Shown here: piece by piece, positions 1-7,153 of the stretch | Layout of the letters: the number at the start of each line of letters is the position of its first letter | Numbering within the stretch: position 1 is the first letter of the stretch | Source of the DNA: an uncultured Methylobacter sp. | GTDB lineage: Bacteria > Pseudomonadota > Gammaproteobacteria > Methylococcales > Methylomonadaceae | Direction of reading: 5' to 3' | NCBI GenBank assembly: GCA_903831545.1 | Contig: CAIKYI010000165.1 | Location: forward strand, 1-13,574 | DNA: 13,574 nt | Position numbers and translations under genes: made by a program | Notes under the pieces: model-generated | What the model was told of the DNA's origin: nothing | Seen by the model: only the letters and a program-made list of their open reading frames with translations | Database searches by the model: none

Positions 1-1
1 G

Positions 2-895
2 AGTAATGCGTTAAAAGACTATCTTGATTTTTGTCAAAACCGTGTAGAAAGAGCCTTAGAGGCTCGTCTGCCCCATGAAACCCTGCTGCCGCAAAAGTTG
101 CACCGCGCAATGCGTTACACCGTGCTGGATGGTGGAAAACGCATGCGTCCAATGCTGACCTATTGCACCGGAAAAACTCTGGGCATAGCACCAGAAGTAC
201 TGGATGGCCCGGCTTGCGCGGTCGAGTTTATTCATGTTTATTCGTTAATCCATGATGATCTTCCGGCTATGGATGATGATGATCTCAGGCGCGGCAAAGC
301 CACTTGTCATGTGGCGTTTGATGAAGCAACCGCGATTTTAACCGGCGATGCGTTGCAAGCTTTAGCCTTTGAAATACTGGCCAATGATCCCAGCATCACC
401 GCATCCGCCGAAGGCCGGTTAAAAATGATTTCAGTGTTGACCAAAGCCAGCGGTTCTCAGGGCATGGTAGGCGGTCAGGCGATTGATTTGGAATCGGTTG
501 GTACCCGCCTGACGCTGCCTGAACTGGAAAATATGCATATCCATAAAACCGGCGCATTGATTCGTGCCAGCGTCAATATGGCAACCTTGGCCAAAGTTGA
601 TATCGATCCGGATGGTGCCAAAAAACTGGATAATTACGCCAAGTGTATCGGTTTATCCTTCCAGGTTAAGGATGATATTCTCGATGAAGAAAGCGACACT
701 GCAACCTTGGGTAAAACTCAGGGTAAAGACAAAGATAATGACAAACCTACCTACCCCGCTCTTTTAGGCATGGCCGGTGCAAAACAAAAAGCCCAGGAAC
801 TTCATGAGCTGGCACTGGTTAATCTGAATATTTTTGGTAGCGAAGCCGACTTGTTACGTGACTTGTCGTTGTATATTATTCAGCGTGATCACTAA
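2..895 (+). CDS. ispA: Farnesyl diphosphate synthase IspA, 5' partial
   Basis: Cytosolic prenyltransferase that condenses isopentenyl diphosphate with dimethylallyl and geranyl diphosphate to give farnesyl diphosphate, the precursor of undecaprenyl, quinone and hopanoid or carotenoid lipids. The frame is open from base 2, giving 297 visible codons against about 299 in E. coli IspA, so only a few N-terminal residues are missing. The TTG at 98 is internal: the 32 codons before it align with the usual IspA N-terminus. The first aspartate-rich motif HDDLPAMDDDDLRRG starts near 251 and the second, DDILD, is at 671-685; GGKRMRP binds diphosphate. Residues before the first motif (VYSLIHDD) are those of short-chain FPP synthases. 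The protein ends at the usual YIIQRD. The common neighbour dxs does not follow. Confidence 0.96.
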   Translation, partial: SNALKDYLDFCQNRVERALEARLPHETLLPQKLHRAMRYTVLDGGKRMRPMLTYCTGKTLGIAPEVLDGPACAVEFIHVYSLIHDDLPAMDDDDLRRGKATCHVAFDEATAILTGDALQALAFEILANDPSITASAEGRLKMISVLTKASGSQGMVGGQAIDLESVGTRLTLPELENMHIHKTGALIRASVNMATLAKVDIDPDGAKKLDNYAKCIGLSFQVKDDILDEESDTATLGKTQGKDKDNDKPTYPALLGMAGAKQKAQELHELALVNLNIFGSEADLLRDLSLYIIQRDH

Positions 896-935
896 GCAGC
901 ACAACAATACAAATAAGATTGCCTTCAATATCTGT

Positions 936-969
936 GTATTGATTCCACATTCTGATGTGGAATCAATAC
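936..969 (+). terminator. Perfect 15-bp stem-loop after ispA
   Basis: GTATTGATTCCACAT (936-950), loop TCTG, then its exact reverse complement (955-969), followed by TTTCTGTT. It lies 41 bases after the ispA stop. It probably terminates ispA, although the stem is only one third GC and the T tract is broken, so an mRNA 3'-end stabilising hairpin or a small dispersed palindrome is also possible. Confidence 0.55.
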
Positions 970-1081
970 TTTCTGTTAAGGCACCCCGCAATAAATAATC
1001 CCTCTAGAGTTTGCTAAAGAACCCTTCGGCTGCATTTAGGACAAGTCACTGTGTAAATAAATCCTCAACAGCTAAAAGATC

Positions 1082-1121
1082 GCAGATAGGAAAAAACCTA
1101 GCCTACCTTTCTGCTCTTTTT
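1082..1121 (+). terminator. Rho-independent terminator candidate
   Basis: GCAGATAGG (1082-1090) pairs with CCTTTCTGC (1106-1114) with one T-T mismatch, around a 15-base loop. It is followed directly by TCTTTTT (1115-1121). No open frame ends before it, so it may be a second ispA terminator or the end of an unrecognised small RNA. Confidence 0.45.
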
Positions 1122-1138
1122 AATCCGCATTAATCCGC
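1120..1138. repeat. Short tandem direct repeat TTAATCCGC
   Basis: TTAATCCGC occurs twice, separated by one A (1120-1128 and 1130-1138). AATCCGC words of this kind are frequent in dispersed non-coding repeats of some environmental bacteria, so this may be a remnant. With only two units it could be chance. Confidence 0.35.
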
Positions 1139-1231
1139 TTGAAACCATGTCACAAGTGGCACCTATGTCACCTCTGTCATATGTCTAGATGTTCCATTGT
1201 TATGTGTGCTTAATCGGGGGGATTATTTCGC

Positions 1232-1266
1232 TGTGCCTAAGACATTAGGTATCCGCACATTTTTTT
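1232..1266 (+). terminator. Rho-independent terminator candidate
   Basis: TGTGC (1232-1236) pairs with GCACA (1255-1259), and inside it CTAA can pair with TTAG. A run of seven T (1260-1266) follows at once. No open reading frame precedes it. It could end a small RNA lying in about 1122-1266. Confidence 0.45.
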
Positions 1267-1412
1267 GTCATAAAAAAATCTATTGAAATAGCATTACACG
1301 CTTTCCAGTTAGAGAGATGAGTTAATATTTATTTATAAAAATCATATGCTTACCTATAACCCTGTCTTCTCCGTTTGGAGAAAGCGCTGTAGAACTTGTA
1401 TAGGTACTTATG

Positions 1413-1441
1413 TTGACAAGGCAACCTGAGCCGCCGATAAA
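1413..1441 (+). promoter_or_regulatory. Sigma70-type promoter candidate
   Basis: A perfect -35 box TTGACA (1413-1418), a 17-base spacer, then GATAAA (1436-1441, 4 of 6 matches to TATAAT). It would start transcription near 1448 and give the gene at 1572 a leader of about 125 bases. A second perfect TATAAT lies at 1505-1510 but has only a weak -35 region. Confidence 0.5.
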
Positions 1442-1571
1442 TTGGCACATCACTTAAAAAACCAATACAAATAATCTCCAAGACAACGTTATATAGGCAT
1501 ATTCTATAATTTGGCATTTTTTATGCTTTAAATTGGATTCAGGGTTTAATTGTTTTTTAAGGAGTACAACC

Positions 1572-1769
1572 ATGGCCACACAAAATACAGTAGAATCAAC
1601 CTGGACAGTTTTCATCGAAATATTAAGCGACGAATTCACTGAGAAAACCGGAGTTGGGGTTTATGCCCATATTACCCCAATTGATGTCAGTGAGGCTTAC
1701 CAGCAATATCAAGTAAATAATGCACCAATGCGCCTATTTGCCCGCGAATATGTCAGGGCTCATGTCTAG
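1572..1769 (+). CDS. Small hypothetical protein, 65 aa
   Basis: I do not recognise this protein. Start and expression signals are good: AAGGAG (1559-1564) sits seven bases before ATG 1572, and a TTGACA promoter candidate lies upstream. An upstream TTG at 1533 in the same frame would add 13 residues, but the ribosome binding site favours 1572. The product begins MATQNTVESTW and ends MRLFAREYVRAHV. It has no signal peptide, membrane segment or cysteine, is fairly acidic in the middle (LSDEFTEKTG) and has a basic C-terminus. It stands alone between two gene-free stretches and is followed by a long inverted repeat. A small soluble cytosolic protein is all that can be inferred. Confidence 0.65.
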   Translation: MATQNTVESTWTVFIEILSDEFTEKTGVGVYAHITPIDVSEAYQQYQVNNAPMRLFAREYVRAHV

Positions 1770-1782
1770 GTGGCGAGTGTCC

Positions 1783-1836
1783 GAGAATAGAAAACCAAAT
1801 GCGGAGTAACCATTTCACACTGTGTCTTCTATTCTC
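1783..1836 (+). repeat. Inverted repeat after the small gene
   Basis: GAGAATAGAA (1783-1792) pairs perfectly with TTCTATTCTC (1827-1836); a mismatch further out, GTC also pairs with GAC. The 34-base loop contains a smaller stem, AAATG with CATTT (1797-1801 and 1811-1815). It starts 13 bases after the stop codon. No T run follows, so it is more likely an mRNA-stabilising or processing hairpin than a classic terminator. Confidence 0.5.
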
Positions 1837-1968
1837 TGACAGTCCCACTTTATTTTACAACCTAAACCATTTTGCTTTTGGCATGCCTGTCACTACAAAA
1901 TAAACCTATGTTGTAGCCTTGCGTTTTAAGTCTTTTAAAAACGTCTCTAACGTAATACCGCATCCTGC

Positions 1969-1998
1969 TCGACTGATAGCAGCTAATCATGGTATAAA
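1969..1998 (+). promoter_or_regulatory. Promoter candidate for the EAL-HDOD operon
   Basis: TCGACT (1969-1974), an 18-base spacer, then TATAAA (1993-1998). Transcription would start near 2005, about 45 bases before the ATG at 2050. The remaining bases between 1837 and 1968 hold nothing I can name. Confidence 0.35.
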
Positions 1999-2049
1999 AT
2001 CTGTCAATAACAGCTAAATATTTTTAAACTTAAAAAAATCATATATACC

Positions 2050-3249
2050 ATGAAAGACATTCTAATCGGGCGACAACAAATCTTTGATAAAGATCTGAAT
2101 GTCTACGCTTACGAACTTCTTTTTAGAGGCAGTGATTTTGACCTGATGAATAAAACCGGCGCTACAAAAGCAACCAACCAGGTCATTACCGATACCCTTT
2201 TAGAAGTTGGACTCAATACTATCGTTGGTCATAACAGGGCATTTATCAATTTTACGACGCAAAACATACTGGACAAAACGCCTTTACATCTCCCCAATGA
2301 TCGTATCGTAATTGAAGTTCTGGAAAACATAGAAATTGATTCAAGAATTATCACCAACTTGAAAGAGCTGTCAAAACTTGGCTATCTGATCGCGCTGGAT
2401 GACTTTGTCTTTACAGATGACTGGACGCCACTGGTAGAGTTTGCCGACATTATCAAGCTTGATATTATGGAAATGGGCGAAACCAAGACCAGACAGCTGA
2501 TTACACAACTTAAGCCCTACAAGGCCAAACTGCTCGCCGAAAAAGTTGAAACCTACGACGAATATAAATATCTTCTTGATCTTGGCTGTACCTATTTTCA
2601 GGGGTTTTTTTTCAATAGACCCAATATTGTTTTCGGAAAACGTTTAAGCGTTAATCAGACAGCTGCAATTCAACTTTTAAACACCGTTAACAACCCGGAC
2701 GTCGAGTTTGAAGACCTGACTAAAATCATATCCAGGGATGTTGGACTCAGCTTCAAGCTATTGCACTATATCAATTCCGCTTTTTTTGCTTTGCCCAACA
2801 AAGTATCGTCAATTAATCATGCAATTGCCTATCTGGGTTTAAAGGAAATAAAACGCTGGATCAACATTATGACACTGGCATCCTTATCCAACAAACCGGA
2901 AGCGGTCATGCACAACGCCCTGATTAGAGGAAAAATGTGCGAAGAATTAGCCAACTTGAGTGGCAATCAATCAGACAATTTTTTCCTGATCGGCATCTTG
3001 TCCAATCTCGATAGCTTGCTGGATATGCCTCTGGATAAAGCACTAAATCAATTACCCTTGGCCGATGATATTATTTCGGCCATATTACATAAAATGGGCC
3101 TTGGAGGAGAAGCACTTAAGTGTGTTATCAGTTATGAAACCTGGGATACTTCAGCAATAGCATTTAACAATTTTGACCAATCGATTATTGGCGATGCTTA
3201 TCTTAAAAGCATAAGCTGGGCCAAAGACATTATGGGAAATATAAAATAA
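2050..3249 (+). CDS. EAL-HDOD (YuxH-type) signalling protein
   Basis: A 399-aa cytosolic protein with an N-terminal EAL-like domain (about 1-195) and a C-terminal HDOD domain (about 198-390), the architecture of YuxH/CdgR-like proteins. EAL domains hydrolyse c-di-GMP, but this class is often a non-catalytic sensor or adaptor. Visible equivalents of active-site residues are E22 (YELLFR), N67, E89 (IEVLE), D117-D118 (ALDDF), K136 (IKLD), E164 and E167 (AEKVET) and Q184 (FQGF). The DDFGTG loop that positions metals and the dimer helix is replaced by DDFVFTDD, and EGVET reads EKVET, so activity is doubtful. No clear ribosome binding site precedes the ATG. The next gene begins two bases after the stop, which suggests cotranscription. 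The role is inferred from domains only. Confidence 0.9.
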   Translation: MKDILIGRQQIFDKDLNVYAYELLFRGSDFDLMNKTGATKATNQVITDTLLEVGLNTIVGHNRAFINFTTQNILDKTPLHLPNDRIVIEVLENIEIDSRIITNLKELSKLGYLIALDDFVFTDDWTPLVEFADIIKLDIMEMGETKTRQLITQLKPYKAKLLAEKVETYDEYKYLLDLGCTYFQGFFFNRPNIVFGKRLSVNQTAAIQLLNTVNNPDVEFEDLTKIISRDVGLSFKLLHYINSAFFALPNKVSSINHAIAYLGLKEIKRWINIMTLASLSNKPEAVMHNALIRGKMCEELANLSGNQSDNFFLIGILSNLDSLLDMPLDKALNQLPLADDIISAILHKMGLGGEALKCVISYETWDTSAIAFNNFDQSIIGDAYLKSISWAKDIMGNIK

Positions 3250-3251
3250 CT

Positions 3252-3875
3252 ATGCCTTCAAATACAATCACTAACCAAGCGCTTGCACTTGCCGGCATGG
3301 CCCAGGCAGTCGCCTTGGTTCAACAACTTGCAACAACGGGTACCGCCGATACCAAAGTTTTGGAGTCAACCATTGGTAGTCTTTTTATCAATGATGAGCA
3401 GGGCGTAGAAAATGTCTATGGAGGATTATCGCGGCTAAAATTGGGAATCGAACAACTGAATGCGCAAATGACTGGCTTTAAAATTGCCAACCCTGAGCAA
3501 GCGCGCTATGCAGCCTCATTGGTTTTTCTGGAAAACCAGCTTGACCGACAACCCGCGATGCTAAAAACCATCTTTGTAGGTATTGACAGAGCTCAGGCAC
3601 AAGCCGAACATTTTGGCTTGCTCCATGAAAACGTGCTGGCCAATTTAGGCGACATTTACCACACCACAATCAGCACGCTTCAACCACGCATAATGGTGAA
3701 TGGCGAGCAGGAATATTTATCCAGACCCGACATTGTCAATAAAATACGTGCTTGCCTCCTGGCCGGAATACGTTCGGCCATTCTCTGGAAACAATGCGGT
3801 GGTACCCGCTGGAAGTTTTTATTTTACCGTAAAAAAATTCAGGCCGAAATTCAAACGCTGTTAAAGCAACTTTAG
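3252..3875 (+). CDS. hflD: HflD (DUF489) family protein
   Basis: A 207-aa all-helical protein matching E. coli HflD along its length: the N-terminal ALALAGMAQAVALVQQLA, the central YAASLVFLENQL, the EHFGLLHENVLANLGDIY segment, TISTLQPRIMVNG, and the C-terminal KIRACLLAGIRSAILWKQCGGTRWKFLF. In E. coli HflD lies at the inner membrane face and was identified by its effect on phage lambda lysogeny through CII; its general cell role is unsettled. In most gammaproteobacteria hflD follows mnmA and precedes purB. Here it sits two bases after the EAL-HDOD stop and eight bases before an ABC ATPase, so the usual neighbourhood has been broken. Its length is normal for the family. Confidence 0.93.
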   Translation: MPSNTITNQALALAGMAQAVALVQQLATTGTADTKVLESTIGSLFINDEQGVENVYGGLSRLKLGIEQLNAQMTGFKIANPEQARYAASLVFLENQLDRQPAMLKTIFVGIDRAQAQAEHFGLLHENVLANLGDIYHTTISTLQPRIMVNGEQEYLSRPDIVNKIRACLLAGIRSAILWKQCGGTRWKFLFYRKKIQAEIQTLLKQL

Positions 3876-3883
3876 CCGCGGGC

Positions 3884-4813
3884 ATGACTACCCTTATTGA
3901 AGCAGAGCACCTTACCCGTTACTACGGCAAACATTGTGCAGTAAAGGACGTCAGTTTTATCCTGGCCAAAGGCGAAGTACTGGGTTTTTTAGGTGCCAAT
4001 GGCGCAGGTAAAACCACTACCATGCAAATGCTGTGTGGCAATCTCGCACCCAGCGCCGGACAAATAAAAATCAACGGCATCGATCTTCTGGATCAACCCA
4101 AAGCCGCCAAATTCAATCTCGGTTATTTGCCAGATACACCGCCACTCTACAAAGAATTAACTGTGCATGAATTCCTGCTTTACTGCTCAAAACTGCATGG
4201 TATTAACAAAAATGCCAGAAGTAGTGCGATCAAATCCGCTCAAGAACGCTGTGGTTTGACCGAGGTTGCCGGGCGCCTGATTGCAAACCTGTCAAAGGGC
4301 TTTCAACAACGAATCGGTATTGCTCAGGCTATCTTGCACAATCCGGAAGTTATAGTGCTGGACGAGCCGACAGTTGGTCTTGATCCTATTCAAATCAGGG
4401 AAATTCGTACTTTAATTCGGGAATTGGGACAAGATCATGGCATCATCTTATCGACGCACATACTCACAGAAGTACAGGAATCCTGTACACATGTGCAAAT
4501 CATTCATCAGGGGCAATTAATATTAAATGAAACTATCGCAGGACTTAACCGGCAAATGGATTCCGGCACCCTGCAAGTCGGCACTCGATTAGCGCCTGAT
4601 ATTAACCTCTTATTGACCATTCCCGGCATCCTTTCCATAGAGCGCACCTCAAAAAATCAACTCAAGATTCACCATAGCCTAACTGCAAACCCCGCTGAAC
4701 AGCTTGCCGAAAAAATCATTACCTCCGGTTGGGGCTTACAGGAACTAACACCCTTAAAAAGGTCAATGGAAGATATTTTTATCAGCCTCACCAAAGAACA
4801 GCGTGATTTATGA
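3884..4813 (+). CDS. ABC-2 type transporter ATPase (GldA/CcmA-like)
   Basis: A 309-aa cytoplasmic ATPase subunit. Visible motifs are Walker A GANGAGKTT (37-45), the GYLPD switch region (80-84), signature LSKGFQQR (136-143), Walker B VIVLDEPT (156-163), D-loop VGLD (164-167) and H-loop histidine 192 in LSTH. A C-terminal extension of about 90 residues ends with MEDIFISLT, typical of ATPases that pair with ABC-2 permeases. With the permease and GldG-like protein that follow, it forms the three-part set related to gliding motility GldA-GldF-GldG, which is widespread in bacteria that do not glide and whose substrate is unknown. It starts eight bases after hflD and should be cotranscribed with it. 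Confidence 0.93.
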   Translation: MTTLIEAEHLTRYYGKHCAVKDVSFILAKGEVLGFLGANGAGKTTTMQMLCGNLAPSAGQIKINGIDLLDQPKAAKFNLGYLPDTPPLYKELTVHEFLLYCSKLHGINKNARSSAIKSAQERCGLTEVAGRLIANLSKGFQQRIGIAQAILHNPEVIVLDEPTVGLDPIQIREIRTLIRELGQDHGIILSTHILTEVQESCTHVQIIHQGQLILNETIAGLNRQMDSGTLQVGTRLAPDINLLLTIPGILSIERTSKNQLKIHHSLTANPAEQLAEKIITSGWGLQELTPLKRSMEDIFISLTKEQRDL

Positions 4814-4954
4814 GCATAATTTTGACATATTTAGCGCTATCAAATGCAACGGAACACGGATGCCGCAGATCATTTTGATCTAACCAGATTTTTCTTGAAT
4901 TATTTGTGTTCATCATATTTATCTTCGCTCTATTTTTCTAACCTAGAAATTATC
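4814..4954 (+). repeat. Repeat-like insert between ATPase and permease genes
   Basis: A 141-base gap inside an otherwise tightly packed operon. The ATPase stop overlaps an ATG (ATGA, 4810-4813) that opens only 22 codons before a stop. From 4848 the text GGAACACGGATGCCGCAGAT leads through a hairpin, AGATCA-TTT-TGATCT (4867-4881), to TTTGTGTTCATC (about 4905-4924). This resembles degenerate dispersed repeats of the type CGGATG ... GTGTTCATC known from memory in several environmental proteobacteria. The words ATGAGCATAATT (4810) and ATGATTATAAGCATT (4955) look alike, so the original permease start may have been at 4810. Confidence 0.4.
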
Positions 4955-5707
4955 ATGATTATAAGCATTGCTGCCCGTGAATTTAAATCCCTGTTTTTAT
5001 CGCCTATGGCCTGGACTATATTGGCCATTCTGGAATTCATACTGGCTTTTTTGTTTTTAACCCAGGTCGAAGCGTTCACAACGCTCCAGCCTAAACTGGC
5101 CGGCATTGAAGGGGCTCCAGGCCTGACCGATATTATCGTGCCACCTTTATTTGGCAACGCCGGCATCATTCTGTTACTGGTCACACCGTTATTAACCATG
5201 CGCTTAATTTGCGAAGAACGCCGTAACAAGACCTTGTCCCTGCTGCTTTCGGCACCGGTTTCCAATATCGACATCATCCTCGGCAAGTATTTAGGCATAC
5301 TCGGACTGATGCTACTGATTATTGCCCTGGTTGCCCTGATGCCTTTATCTTTATTAAGTGGCGGCGACCTGGATTTGGGTAAATTATTTGCCAATATCCT
5401 GGGACTGTTATTACTGGTTGCGGCTTTTACAGCAATCGGCTTGTTCATGTCCTGTATTGCCGGGCATCCCACTGTCGCGGCAATGGCCACGTTCGGAATT
5501 TTACTGCTCTTGTGGATATTAGACTGGTCAGTCGGCCTTAATGATCAGCGCAGCGAACTGTTTGAATACCTGTCTATCCTCAGACATTTCCAGAATATCC
5601 AAAGTGGCTTGCTCAGTACCGTCGATGTCAGTTATTTTTTGTTGTTTATGACCACCTTTATTGCGCTCAGTATTCACAGTCTGGATAACGACCGGTTACA
5701 AAAATGA
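4955..5707 (+). CDS. ABC-2 type permease (GldF-like)
   Basis: A 250-aa integral inner-membrane protein. Six membrane segments are visible near residues 18-38, 65-84, 112-134, 144-168, 172-191 and 226-241. The region after the second, EERRNKTLSLLLSAPVSN, is the characteristic coupling segment of ABC-2 permeases. I chose ATG 4955 because MIISIAAREFKSLFLSPMAW is a standard N-terminus for this family. An upstream ATG at 4844 would add 37 residues that come from repeat-like spacer DNA and have no ribosome binding site. It partners the ATPase at 3884 and overlaps the next gene by ATGA, which implies translational coupling. The substrate cannot be read from the sequence. Confidence 0.9.
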   Translation: MIISIAAREFKSLFLSPMAWTILAILEFILAFLFLTQVEAFTTLQPKLAGIEGAPGLTDIIVPPLFGNAGIILLLVTPLLTMRLICEERRNKTLSLLLSAPVSNIDIILGKYLGILGLMLLIIALVALMPLSLLSGGDLDLGKLFANILGLLLLVAAFTAIGLFMSCIAGHPTVAAMATFGILLLLWILDWSVGLNDQRSELFEYLSILRHFQNIQSGLLSTVDVSYFLLFMTTFIALSIHSLDNDRLQK

Positions 5708-7101
5708 AAATATCAGCTCATAAGCAACAACAAATTAGCATAAAAAATGGACTCATCACGCTGATTTTATTATGTCTGCTTGGAACTATGGCCTGGTTAA
5801 GCAACCGCTATAGCGCAGAAACCGACCTTACCCGCAATACAGGCAACAGCCTGTCCCCGGCTTCGCAAAAACTACTTCAATCGCTTCCTGAAAAAATACT
5901 TGTCACCGCCTACATCAAAAAAGACCCGGCGTTACGAAGCCAGATATCCCAATTAATTGCTCGTTATAAACGTCATAAAACTGACCTGACGCTAACGTTT
6001 ATAGACCCCGACTCGCAACCGGAAAAATCCCGTGACCTGAATATAGACGCAACAGGTCTTATTATTGTTGATTATCAAGGACGTAGCGAAAAACTAAACT
6101 TTATCGACGAATCCTCTCTAACCAATGCCTTATTGCAACTGGCTAATGCTGATGAACGTTGGGTTTCTTTCCTGTCCGGTCATGGCGAACGCACCCCGGA
6201 CGGCATTGCCAACTTTGATTTGGGACAATTTGGCAAAGAACTGGAACGCCGAAAAATTAAGGCTCAAGCACTAAATCTGGCGAAAGTACCGGCCATTCCC
6301 GACAACTCCGCATTATTGGTACTTAGCGCACCGGCTGTGCCCTTACTGCCAGGTGAACTTGAATTGCTCAAGCGCCATATCCAGCAAGGCGGAAATCTGC
6401 TATTGCTGACCGATCCCGGCAACCACAATCTGGACGCTTTGTTAAAACTTCTTGGCTTGCAACAACTGCCGGGGACACTTGTGGACAGTAAATCCAAACT
6501 CTACGGTATCAACGATCCCAGTTTTGTACTCGCCAGCGACTATCATGCCCATCCCATAACCCAAGGCTTTAAAACAATCACCGTTTATCCGGTTACCGCC
6601 GCGTTGCAAAACAACGAAGAAACAGATTTTAGACCGGTTGAATTACTTATTAGCGCGGCAGAGTCATGGACAGAAACAGGCCCAATTGCAGGAAAATTAA
6701 GTTTTGATGCCGATGGCGACGAAAAACAAGGCCCACTTGTCTTTGCTTACGCCTTAACCCGTCAACTTGAAAGTAAAAATACGCCTACAAACTCAGGAAG
6801 CGCTTCGCCAAACCGGCAAGGTAAATTAGTTGAACAGCGCATAATTGTGATGGGAGATGGCGACTTTCTGTCCAATGCCTATCTGGGCAATGTTGGAAAT
6901 CTTGATATGGGACTTAGAATGATCAACTGGCTGATTCACGACGATAGGTTTATCAACATCCCGGCAAAAATCGCCACCGATAAAAACTTGCAACTAAGCC
7001 AGACTGCCGTCGGCCTCATCGGCTTTGGGTTCTTGATAGTGATTCCTGTTTTATTATTGGGAACCGGCTTTTACATCTGGCGTAAACGCAAGCAGCGTTA
7101 G
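5704..7101 (+). CDS. GldG-like ABC transporter auxiliary protein
   Basis: A 465-aa protein with an N-terminal membrane anchor (about 16-33), a large periplasmic part and a C-terminal membrane helix (about 434-458) followed by a basic tail, RKRKQR. The periplasmic part has the ABC_transp_aux pattern: an early segment on ordering (NSLSPASQKLLQSLP), LTFIDPDSQP, then FLSGHGER (GHGER at 159-163), and later LLLLTDPGN and the MGDGDFLSNAYLGN motif close to the second helix. The family is the GldG-type partner of GldA/GldF-like transporters, proposed to bind or present the substrate. Its ATG overlaps the permease stop. A terminator overlaps its own stop, which makes it the last gene of the operon. Confidence 0.88.
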   Translation: MKISAHKQQQISIKNGLITLILLCLLGTMAWLSNRYSAETDLTRNTGNSLSPASQKLLQSLPEKILVTAYIKKDPALRSQISQLIARYKRHKTDLTLTFIDPDSQPEKSRDLNIDATGLIIVDYQGRSEKLNFIDESSLTNALLQLANADERWVSFLSGHGERTPDGIANFDLGQFGKELERRKIKAQALNLAKVPAIPDNSALLVLSAPAVPLLPGELELLKRHIQQGGNLLLLTDPGNHNLDALLKLLGLQQLPGTLVDSKSKLYGINDPSFVLASDYHAHPITQGFKTITVYPVTAALQNNEETDFRPVELLISAAESWTETGPIAGKLSFDADGDEKQGPLVFAYALTRQLESKNTPTNSGSASPNRQGKLVEQRIIVMGDGDFLSNAYLGNVGNLDMGLRMINWLIHDDRFINIPAKIATDKNLQLSQTAVGLIGFGFLIVIPVLLLGTGFYIWRKRKQR

Positions 7102-7111
7102 ATTTTTTTTT
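7085..7111 (+). terminator. Rho-independent terminator over the GldG-like stop codon
   Basis: AACGC (7085-7089), loop AAGCA, GCGTT (7095-7099), then AGA and nine T (7103-7111). The stem is short, but the T tract is the longest in the window and its place at the operon end fits. It would separate the ABC operon from the kinase gene. Confidence 0.6.
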
Positions 7112-7117
7112 GCATGC

Positions 7118-7140
7118 CGTTGATGGCTAAACCGTCAACG
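7118..7140 (+). promoter_or_regulatory. Hairpin ahead of the hybrid kinase gene
   Basis: CGTTGATGG (7118-7126), loop CTAAA, CCGTCAACG (7132-7140): nine base pairs with one G-U. It ends 13 bases before ATG 7154. No T run follows on either strand, so it is not a simple terminator. It could be an operator-like dyad or a leader hairpin. I see no clear promoter between 7102 and 7153. Confidence 0.4.
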
Positions 7141-7153
7141 CTACGGTAACATC

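Larger units (their letters stand above)
970..1412. other. Gene-poor intergenic stretch
   Basis: No convincing coding frame on either strand and no RNA family I recognise. It holds two terminator-like hairpins (1082-1121 and 1232-1266), a short direct repeat (1120-1138), a cluster of GTCA-containing words around 1149-1187, and a small hairpin, TTCTCC-GTTT-GGAGAA, at 1367-1382. Two terminators with no open frame before them would fit one or two small RNA genes, but could equally be debris of a decayed element. Confidence 0.4.

Noticed and set aside
1360..1440. Possible riboswitch (c-di-GMP GEMM, glycine) near the small gene
   Set aside because: A six-pair hairpin and a GCC-rich stretch caught the eye, but the conserved cores of those riboswitches are absent.
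4844..4954. 37-residue N-terminal extension of the ABC permease from ATG 4844
   Set aside because: The extension is translated from repeat-like spacer, has no ribosome binding site and does not look like the family's N-terminus; ATG 4955 gives a standard start.
4930..5490. 186-codon minus-strand frame over the permease gene
   Set aside because: It is antisense to a clear membrane protein gene, has no family resemblance and reads as low-complexity antisense of hydrophobic codons.
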